A stretch of 11,210 nucleotides of DNA from Gracilaria caudata. Taxonomy: Eukaryota > Rhodophyta > Florideophyceae > Gracilariales > Gracilariaceae. Shown here piece by piece: positions 5,634 through 11,210 of this stretch. Position numbers and translations under genes: made by a program. How positions within the stretch are numbered: the first letter of the stretch is position 1; the number at the start of each line of letters is the position of its first letter. The notes beneath the pieces are model-generated. The model was not told where the DNA came from. It was given only the letters and a program-made list of their open reading frames with translations, and ran no database searches. Location of the stretch: NCBI GenBank assembly GCA_030374735.1, contig JASCIV010000854.1, positions 1-11,210 of the forward strand, given 5' to 3'.

Positions 5634-6761
5634 TCAACACGTCGTCGATTTACTGCCTTCGTTTCGCGATTGCGCTTCGCTTTGTTCCAACCACTGCTGC
5701 CATTTTCTATCGCGTTCCGCACGATCGGCGTCTGTTTCCTTGTAGCGATAGTCGCTATGTCCATCGTAAAGCTCAGCGCGCAATTGTCTGCCGTCGTACC
5801 ACCTTCCGTTCATCACCTCGATGCATTTGAGACACGATTGTATCCACTTGAACTTCACCGCCACCGCACCCTCTGCATTGCGCTCAAACACAGTCACCTG
5901 CTCGACCTCGCCACATTCCGCACATCCATCGAGCATATCCTCGCGGATCATATCGTAATCCGCCGTGTTCACATCAAACACATTCTTCAAAATCACGATT
6001 CGCGACGCGTTCGGCGCGTTTCGTTGTTCATCCTCCTCATTCCAGCTCATCTTCTCGCGCACAAACAAATGTCTCCACGCCCTAGGCGCGTCCGACCCCT
6101 CCCTCACGCCACTACTCTCCGTGCGACCACTCTCCGTGCGACCACTCTCCGTGCGAGCCTTCTTGTGCTCAAAACTAGCCTCATAAACGCGCACCGGAAA
6201 CTGCCCATCGCGGAAACAAGCGCCGTCCAAAAGTTGCAACGCGTTCTCTACACTGGGCCGCAACGCATACGTCACCAACGCATCGCCCTTTGCTGCACCC
6301 TGTTCGTCGCGATAAATCTTCACGCGAGCGCGTCCAGTGTTTGCGTCGGGTAATAAAATGCCGCACTTTGCGCAGAATGAAGCCAGTTGTTGCTCTGTCA
6401 CATCGCTGGGAAGCCCGGTGAGATAGATGCTGGTGTTACGTTGATTGCGCTGTCGCGACGCCTTTCTGGCTCGCTTTCTGGCCTGGCGCTTGCGCTCGCG
6501 TTTCTCGGCCACGTTCTGTCGCGGAGATGTGCCGGCAGACGCTGGACGCGGCTCGTCGCGTGAAGCTTCATCGCGTGGAGCTTCATCGCTTGCCGCTTCG
6601 TCGCGCGCCGTTTCGTCGCGGGCCGTTTCGTCGCGTGCTGTTTCGTGTACAGAAGCGGCGCTTGCTGTCACACATGGTGTTTGCTCTCGAGGCTGCTCCG
6701 CGCGCGTGGCGGGCGACGATGGTGCGCTAGATTGCTGGACGGGGGAGCCGTCGTCGAGCAT
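5634..6761 (-). CDS. HTATSF1: CUS2/Tat-SF1-like splicing factor (RRM + UHM)
   Basis: A 375-residue protein from the Met at 6761. The family (yeast Cus2, human HTATSF1) binds U2 snRNP via SF3B1 and helps U2 snRNA folding and prespliceosome assembly in the nucleus. Order of parts: acidic/basic pentapeptide repeat (ARDET-like) at 40-70; Lys/Arg-rich probable nuclear signal at 86-109; RRM1 at 110-198 (IYLTGLPSDVT, KIYRDEQGAAKGDALVTY); RTESG repeats at 203-217; UHM at 254-333 with the signature RWYDGRQL at 320-327 and a YDGHSDYRYKET tail. The usual UHM motif is R-W/x-F; here the third position is Tyr. The frame is open to 6923, with ATGs at 6839 and 6923. I chose 6761 for its CACCATG context and because the extension looks unrelated to a splicing factor. 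It ends 68 bp from the RPS10 stop, tail to tail. Its presence implies spliceosomal introns elsewhere in the genome. Confidence 0.88.
   Translation of the reverse strand: MLDDGSPVQQSSAPSSPATRAEQPREQTPCVTASAASVHETARDETARDETARDEAASDEAPRDEASRDEPRPASAGTSPRQNVAEKRERKRQARKRARKASRQRNQRNTSIYLTGLPSDVTEQQLASFCAKCGILLPDANTGRARVKIYRDEQGAAKGDALVTYALRPSVENALQLLDGACFRDGQFPVRVYEASFEHKKARTESGRTESGRTESSGVREGSDAPRAWRHLFVREKMSWNEEDEQRNAPNASRIVILKNVFDVNTADYDMIREDMLDGCAECGEVEQVTVFERNAEGAVAVKFKWIQSCLKCIEVMNGRWYDGRQLRAELYDGHSDYRYKETDADRAERDRKWQQWLEQSEAQSRNEGSKSTTC
6111..6155 (-). repeat. 15-bp tandem repeat encoding RTESG
   Basis: Three copies, the plus-strand unit reading CTCTCCGTGCGACCA, nearly identical in DNA. 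They encode RTESG, RTESG and RTESS in the linker between the RRM and UHM of the splicing factor. Confidence 0.85.
6552..6644 (-). repeat. 15-bp tandem repeat encoding ARDET-like pentapeptides
   Basis: About six copies with a 15-bp period in the N-terminal tail of the splicing factor, encoding variants of T/A-ARDE. The copies nearest 6640 are the most alike; those near 6560 have drifted. It sits just before the basic nuclear-localisation-like segment. Confidence 0.85.
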
Positions 6762-7154
6762 GGTGCGCGGCGCGCTTCGGCGGACGAACGAACGCGATTG
6801 CTGGCGGAAAAGGTATTCATTGAAAAAGGCGAAGTGCATGGCAGGGCGTGACATTGCTGTGTGCTTTCGTACCGTTCGTAACATTACGGGGCCGGAAAAA
6901 AAAGATGCGCCGAGTGGCGTCACGAAGCCACTCGCACGCTCCGCGTGTGGGTGGGCCCGATATGGCGCGAGAGCGAGGCGCGTGCGCCAACGTGTTTTAG
7001 CATGGCCTGCGCATAACTGTAACTACACGTACTTCAGACGCAGCAGCACCCATCGCCTGCTGCTTGTCGACTGTACCACCTTTGTCTTCATCAACAGTCG
7101 CTGTGCGCGTCCATACCGTTCTCGTTCGTTCTTTCCAAGCCTCTCAACCACAAC
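6762..7154. other. divergent upstream region of the splicing factor and the two-helix protein
   Basis: A 393-bp gap between divergent start codons. The left part, to 6923, is in an open frame with the splicing factor and could be coding or 5' leader. The remainder is GC-rich and should hold both promoters. I see no TATA box, palindrome or RNA gene in it. A pyrimidine-rich tract precedes the ATG at 7155. Confidence 0.4.
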
Positions 7155-7478
7155 ATGAAGATTCCAGAGCAGGTCTACAGTGGCATGCCAAGCGGCATTA
7201 GCTCCACCGCCGCGCTCGTCATTCTTGCCATCAATGTGTTCATGCCGGGCGTTGGTACCATCATTTCTGCGTTCTTGGCGGAGGAGTGCATGCAAGAGAC
7301 CGTGTTTGTGGGCGTGTTGCAGCTGATCACCTCCCCGTTGTTGGGACTCGGTTTCATCTGGGCGATTGCCTGGAGCATTCGTTTGTACAGGAAGCACTCC
7401 ACAGATGCCGTCCCCGCTGCTAGCGATGAGGAGAGTCCGCTCGTGACCAGCTTGCCGCAGGCTCCTGCTCAGAGCTAG
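7155..7478 (+). CDS. small two-helix membrane protein, SPEC3/Stum-like
   Basis: A 107-residue protein with two predicted membrane helices at about 17-41 and 49-77 and a short loop EECMQE (43-48). The first helix carries INVFMPGVGTIISAF (26-40) and the second VLQLITSPLLGLGFIWAIAW (54-73). N-x-x-x-PGxGTxxSAF followed by LQ...GWxWxI resembles the SPEC3/Stum family as I remember it, whose Drosophila member is needed for mechanosensory transduction. Its role in protists is unknown, so the call is about fold only. The cytosolic tail (80-107) is Ser/Pro/Glu-rich and has a dileucine-like DEESPLV at 91-97, a possible sorting signal. The ATG context is good (CACAACATG, A at -3). The gene is divergent from the splicing factor. 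TGTACA occurs 70 nt after the stop (7548-7553). A different family of small membrane proteins remains possible. Confidence 0.6.
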   Translation: MKIPEQVYSGMPSGISSTAALVILAINVFMPGVGTIISAFLAEECMQETVFVGVLQLITSPLLGLGFIWAIAWSIRLYRKHSTDAVPAASDEESPLVTSLPQAPAQS

Positions 7479-8263
7479 GTTTCGAGTGGCATACTGCTTG
7501 CCTTGCGCTGCGCAATTGGCGCCCTCATCATTCATGTGCTTATCATGTGTACAAGTGATCTCTATCGTCTTTCCTACCTCCTGTTCTCACCCTCCTATCT
7601 CACAATGTCGGGCATGCTGTGACGTTGCTTCTGTCGTTTAGTTGCGTAACCTGCTACACGTCGATCAGCGTCGTCGCGCCGATATTACTCTTTCCTTGTA
7701 ATGGCAAAGGAATTAAAGCATTAACCACCTACAAGACGTCATTTTTCGATTACAATGCGACCCATTGGTTCATTCCACTGTGCCCTGCCCCCCCACCTCC
7801 CTGCCCTTTCTCGATACGCGCCGCGCGACGCCCTAGCAGCAAAAGCGGTCTTATGCGCTTTCGAAGCGCACTCCCACGGGCTAAACAGAACAAGTCGCTG
7901 CGTTCCACACGCACTTCAGATGCAGCGCAGATTCGCCGTGCCACAGCCGCGCCAGCAATGCAACTACTGAAATCCCCCCATGTCCCGGCTGCCGTTTTGT
8001 TTGGACGGGGCAGGGAGCCCTCCCCGTCTGCAGCAACGAGCAACATATCTGCCACCGCTGCGGCTCATCTTGGTCGTCACAGTTGAGTTGTGAAGCAATC
8101 TTCGTACGCATTGACGACAAATACAAACATACCCCACGTTGATCAGCGCACAGAGCCATTCCAGAAGTGTTCTTGGATGTTCGCAATGCACTTCTCATAT
8201 CTCAAGCACATTCTGCTCATTTCAGAGCGTGACTGTGATGGAATCAAATAGCTCTCAAGTCAA
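7479..8263. other. gene-poor region between the two-helix protein and the MULE
   Basis: I see no confident gene in these 785 bases. The longest plus-strand frame (7619-8086, 155 aa) has no domain, is Ser/Ala/Arg-rich, and overlaps equally long minus-strand frames. The left part should contain the 3' UTR of the gene ending at 7478; ATTAAA at 7712-7717 is a weak poly(A) candidate. A Cys-rich open stretch without a start codon lies at about 7890-8142. The left end of the MULE must fall somewhere here, unless the element ends right at its ORF. No clear terminal inverted repeat was found. An 11-bp word at 7744-7754 recurs at 11087-11097. Confidence 0.5.
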
Positions 8264-10894
8264 TCATCCCGCTTGTTCGTGAGTACGTTTCTGAGGACAA
8301 ATTCGCGCCGTGCCGATGGGTTGAGTGGAAGAGCTGTTCATGTTCCTCGCTTCACCCTCAGTTTGTACAGCACGACCTTCTTCTCGGCTTGCTCCAAAGA
8401 ACTTGTCTGCAAGCGATGGTGGTATGGGCTTGTTCTGCAGCAGGAAGTCGAGTCCGGCTTCCAGCATGTCGCGAAGCGCCCGCATTGCTTCTGGACCCCG
8501 CTTGAAGGCCGCTTCGCAGAGCTTGTATGACAGATATCTAACACTATCCCCCGAACTTAGGTATTTTCTAACCTCCTCATCTACCCCTAGAATGCGCCCT
8601 TCTTCTCCATCCGCTCGAACAAGCTTGGAAAGCATCCCTTCGCGTTTGTAGAACCCTGCTCCCATTCGAATCTTCGTAATGCATTCACCCGTGGGATATG
8701 TCACCTCTCTCCGCCAGTATGGGTCGAAGAACTGACTGAAAGGGACGTAATCACCAAGCACTTTTTTCAAGTCTGGATTCCAAAGACTCAGTTCTTGATA
8801 CACCGTAGCAATCCGCATAACGTGCCTGCAAGGGAAACCCATGCTCTGCATTTGGTTGCACGTACAAGAGCAAACCAAATCTTTTTGACCATCCTTCCCA
8901 TCAGTGGAAGGCCTCAGTCCAAACCTCACAATTTTCGAGGAGGGCTGCAGAGCACCAGATTCCGTCCTACTAGGAGCCATTCCGCGACTCCATTTTAGCT
9001 TGAATTGTGCTATAGGTCCTGTTATTGGTGTTTCACCTGTTTCAGTACGCAATGTTCCGCCGTCGTCGGACTCCAAAACCTCGTACGATGCCACATGGTA
9101 CTTCTTGGAGTTCGCCAAGCTTATTTCAACAAAGCTGAATAATGAATAGATTGTGTAGTCATGAATGAGTTTATCTCGCTCCTTGCGAGAAAGTGGCAGC
9201 CCGCAACACCGTACTGCTCGGTGCTTGGCGCTAGAAGTTGTTAAAGATCGCAACATTGATGCCTTCCTTGCATCTTCTGTCTGTTCGGTTAACCGTCGTA
9301 TTTCCAGAGGAAGCCGCCATAGGCACACTTTCTCGCTCTCTATAAATGCCCTGATGCCTGCGTTTGAAGCCTCTACGTAGGCCGTTCCCTGAAAAAGAAA
9401 TCGGCGCGGAACTGCATTGTTCCTAAAGTAACTCACCACCATGACGGGACGGTCATAGTAGAGAAATCGATACCACATGGGTACATTCTTGTTGAACGCG
9501 AATATGTACTTCTGTTCAAAGTTCTCTCTCCGCTTTAAAAACTTTTCTACCGCATCTGACCGTCTGAGATTGAGAAGATCCTTCGACATATCATCACACC
9601 AATCTGGCTTGTTGATAGTTGAGCACCACTCTCTAACATCCCGCATCTGGTTCTGATTCACATACCACTCGTCTAGGGTAATATACGAGCTCGGAAATAC
9701 TTTTTCTGCGGCCTTAATACAAGCTATGTTTTGGTCCATCGTTATCATGCAAGGCGACAATGATATGATGGACTTGAAGTGTGTCAAGAGTCTTTCAAAG
9801 TGGTCTTCCGTCTCCGACGAAATAAGTCCCATAAAAAAAGTGAGAGTGTAGCCATCATTAGCTCTGCCTCTTATGCTCACCAGCCGAAAAGTACCATAAC
9901 GATTCGCGAGCGCAGAGCAATCAATAGATATTCCAGGTGCAATTCCAAACTTGTTATACTCCTCGATCCAGTCCCAGAAAGACCAGCATGCAAGCTTCAT
10001 TCGCCCAGAATGCTCAATGTCAAGGAATGCTTTGTTTTCCCTTTCTTCGTTGGCCAAGTTCACCAATGTTGCGCACAAACGAAGGCATTCTCTATCGGTT
10101 GGGTTATTGGCTAAAGATTCTCGGCCTTTTTTCTTGTGCGCAACCGAAAAATTGATGGGTTTCTTGTACTTGTCTTCAAGGAAACGTATAGTTTCTTTCA
10201 AACTCATTTGAGGAAGATTCTTGACGTGTACGGCCTCGGCGCGACCACGAGGTATGTGAACCTTCGCCCCAAAAGAAGAACGATGGCAATGAGTACAGTT
10301 CGTTAAATCAGCAACATACAATCTTCCACCGCCTCTGTGATGGGTTTTGTCTGAAGGCACCGTTTTCACAGTGAGCGAGAAAAGGCATTTCCCTCGCGGG
10401 TCTTTAAATCTTTCGCACTTGAGAATTCCTTTCTGCAGTACTCTCTTGTCTCCTGCCAAGCAGTTTTCTGAAAGTTGTTTCTCTCCCAAGTACATGGAAG
10501 TTCTGACGAATAGACTGTAGCCCATACAGTCAGCAATAAACTGTATTTCCCTCAATACGTTGTATCCCGGTGCGTCATGTGCCAGACTCTGTAAGTACGC
10601 CATAACTGCAGCTTTAAAGCATTCTTCGAATTCCCCTTCCAATTCCTCAGTGTCGGTGGCGTCGCTTGCGGGTTCCGTGTCATGACGTGAAGCTCTTGCG
10701 AAATCTACAGACTCTTTAGCAGGTGCGCTTGGTACTTTGAAAAGGGACGTCGGGATGTCCTCTTCGTCATCCAGGAAACGGTCTTGGAGCAATGCGTTGG
10801 GATTTACAGAGCACCACTCTTCGTCATCAATACTTGATGCATCAGAGAATGATTTTTCCATGTCAAACGTACTTTCGTAGCATTCTTCTTCCAT
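8264..10894 (-). CDS. Mutator-like element (MULE) transposase
   Basis: An 876-residue transposase with no internal stop or frameshift. Order: acidic N-terminus (1-95); a Cys/His region at about 160-204 (C160, C170, H185-H186, C200, C203, H204) resembling the WRKY-GCM1/FAR1-type DNA-binding finger; the RNase H-like core; then a SWIM zinc finger. Catalytic candidates are D325 (ISIDCSALANRYG), D387 (MITMDQN) and E508 (VEASNAGIRAF), spaced as in MULE transposases. The SWIM finger is C677-x-C679...C689-x-H691. After the second Asp, MULEs normally have C/D-x-x-H; here it reads DEWY at 408-411, the His replaced by Tyr. The C-terminal tail (840-876) is Ser/Thr/Gln-rich. The ATG at 10894 has G at -3 and +4. 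The ORF is more AT-rich than the host genes, supporting recent or foreign origin. The intact frame suggests recent activity, or domestication. Confidence 0.88.
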   Translation of the reverse strand: MEEECYESTFDMEKSFSDASSIDDEEWCSVNPNALLQDRFLDDEEDIPTSLFKVPSAPAKESVDFARASRHDTEPASDATDTEELEGEFEECFKAAVMAYLQSLAHDAPGYNVLREIQFIADCMGYSLFVRTSMYLGEKQLSENCLAGDKRVLQKGILKCERFKDPRGKCLFSLTVKTVPSDKTHHRGGGRLYVADLTNCTHCHRSSFGAKVHIPRGRAEAVHVKNLPQMSLKETIRFLEDKYKKPINFSVAHKKKGRESLANNPTDRECLRLCATLVNLANEERENKAFLDIEHSGRMKLACWSFWDWIEEYNKFGIAPGISIDCSALANRYGTFRLVSIRGRANDGYTLTFFMGLISSETEDHFERLLTHFKSIISLSPCMITMDQNIACIKAAEKVFPSSYITLDEWYVNQNQMRDVREWCSTINKPDWCDDMSKDLLNLRRSDAVEKFLKRRENFEQKYIFAFNKNVPMWYRFLYYDRPVMVVSYFRNNAVPRRFLFQGTAYVEASNAGIRAFIESEKVCLWRLPLEIRRLTEQTEDARKASMLRSLTTSSAKHRAVRCCGLPLSRKERDKLIHDYTIYSLFSFVEISLANSKKYHVASYEVLESDDGGTLRTETGETPITGPIAQFKLKWSRGMAPSRTESGALQPSSKIVRFGLRPSTDGKDGQKDLVCSCTCNQMQSMGFPCRHVMRIATVYQELSLWNPDLKKVLGDYVPFSQFFDPYWRREVTYPTGECITKIRMGAGFYKREGMLSKLVRADGEEGRILGVDEEVRKYLSSGDSVRYLSYKLCEAAFKRGPEAMRALRDMLEAGLDFLLQNKPIPPSLADKFFGASREEGRAVQTEGEARNMNSSSTQPIGTARICPQKRTHEQAG

Positions 10895-10921
10895 GACGAT
10901 CTTTCTCTGCTGTCATCCACA

Positions 10922-10996
10922 CCGCGAACACAGAATCCGCAGTTTCTCAGTACTGACCCACCCGAACCGCGATTACAGAAGCCGCAGCTCTCTAAT
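10922..10996. repeat. imperfect direct repeat in the transposase 5' leader
   Basis: Two copies of CCGCGA-x3-ACAGAA-x-CCGCAG begin at 10922 and 10967, exactly 45 bp apart, within 75 bp upstream of the transposase ATG. MULEs often carry subterminal repeats bound by their own transposase, and these could play that role. On the minus strand the region is also open in another frame, where the repeat encodes two CGFC-containing segments. Confidence 0.5.
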
Positions 10997-11095
10997 GATG
11001 TCTTCCAAACAAACAAAACCAAACACGGTGCTTCTACGCACAAAAGTTTGTTGTGAAGAAGTTCTGAGAGCCGGTGAGCGCTCAGATTTCGATTA

Positions 11096-11210
11096 CAGTC
11101 GACCCTACGATATAGTGCACCCCTGTGTTAAGTGCGTTTCAAGTGCACTATATAGTGTTGGCACTGTACGGTAATTGAAGAAAACTTATATTTTCGTCTT
11201 GATTATTCGT
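11096..11210 (+). mobile_element. left end of a probable pogo/Tigger-like transposon, truncated by the window
   Basis: After a TA dinucleotide (11094-11095 reads TA) the sequence begins CAGTCGACCCTACGATATAG, closely resembling terminal repeats I know from Tigger/Jerky-type elements (CAGT...CCCTCG.TATAACG). Tc1/mariner-pogo elements insert at TA and commonly start with CAG. The terminus carries an internal hairpin, with ATATAGTGCAC at 11110-11120 and GTGCACTATAT at 11143-11153 as perfect 11-bp arms. The body and transposase would lie to the right, outside the window. It abuts the MULE flank, suggesting a nested or clustered transposon site. A solo terminus or a non-autonomous element is equally possible. 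Confidence 0.5.

Larger units (their letters stand above)
8264..11086 (-). mobile_element. MULE-type DNA transposon, ends not resolved
   Basis: The element includes the transposase and an unknown length of flank on both sides; the coordinates given are only a minimum on the left and a guess on the right. No terminal inverted repeat could be matched by eye between 7479-8263 and 10895-11095. An exact 11-bp direct repeat, TTTCGATTACA, at 7744-7754 and 11087-11097 has the right length for a MULE target duplication and would make the element about 3.3 kb. The sequence just inside the repeats is not inverted-complementary, so this is tentative. Confidence 0.4.

Noticed and set aside
5565..6353. 262-aa plus-strand frame after RPS10
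   Set aside because: Entirely antisense to the splicing factor, whose RRM and UHM motifs are unmistakable.
7068..7077. GTCGACTGTA, exact reverse complement of the first bases of the pogo-like terminus
   Set aside because: The match does not extend beyond ten bases (no GGG and no hairpin sequence follows), so it is most likely chance and not the other end of the element.
7619..8086. 155-aa plus-strand frame in the gene-poor region
   Set aside because: No domain, Ser/Ala/Arg-rich, and overlapped by equally long frames on the other strand.
1..11210. tRNA, rRNA or CRISPR-like features
   Set aside because: I looked for tRNA B-box-like GTTCGA contexts and for regularly spaced direct repeats. None had the needed partner elements, and the only periodic repeats are coding minisatellites.

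Overview
This window looks like gene-dense nuclear DNA of a eukaryote, probably a compact-genome unicellular one. Evidence: a complete eukaryotic ribosomal protein eS10 gene, a CUS2/Tat-SF1-type splicing factor with RRM and UHM domains, a CX9C protein of the mitochondrial intermembrane space type, Kozak-like start contexts, and eukaryotic DNA transposons. All host genes read as single uninterrupted ORFs, alternate between strands, and are separated mostly by short gaps. The left two thirds are GC-rich; the right third, holding the transposons, is visibly more AT-rich. One protein with an acid-free, organelle-type presequence fits an alga (a plastid host such as a unicellular red alga is possible) but does not prove it. 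I cannot name the species.

Layout, left to right. 1-497: gene-free, low-complexity DNA. 498-1172 (-): a predicted secreted protein with about 15 copies of a Pro-Ala-Glu-Gln/Pro-Val pentapeptide. 1173-2102: a long divergent upstream region. 2103-3392 (+): a sugar phosphate cyclase most like 2-epi-5-epi-valiolone synthase (EEVS), the entry enzyme to gadusol and C7-cyclitols. 3558-4064 (-): a small membrane protein with an organelle-type presequence. 4344-4664 (-): a small protein with four CX9C motifs. 4665-5118: a bidirectional promoter carrying an AT-rich cluster of palindromes. 5119-5565 (+): RPS10. 5634-6761 (-): CUS2/HTATSF1-like splicing factor. 7155-7478 (+): small two-helix membrane protein resembling the SPEC3/Stum family. 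7479-8263: intergenic DNA with no convincing gene. 8264-10894 (-): intact Mutator-like (MULE) transposase. 11096-11210: apparent start of a second transposon, of pogo/Tigger type, cut by the window end.

The host genes do not form one pathway; they are a typical eukaryotic neighbourhood of translation, splicing, mitochondrial and membrane functions. The most interesting content is the cyclitol synthase in a protist-like setting, the quadruple CX9C protein, the palindrome cluster in the shared RPS10 promoter, and two adjacent DNA transposons, one with a complete transposase ORF. Names rest on motif recognition by eye; no database search was possible.
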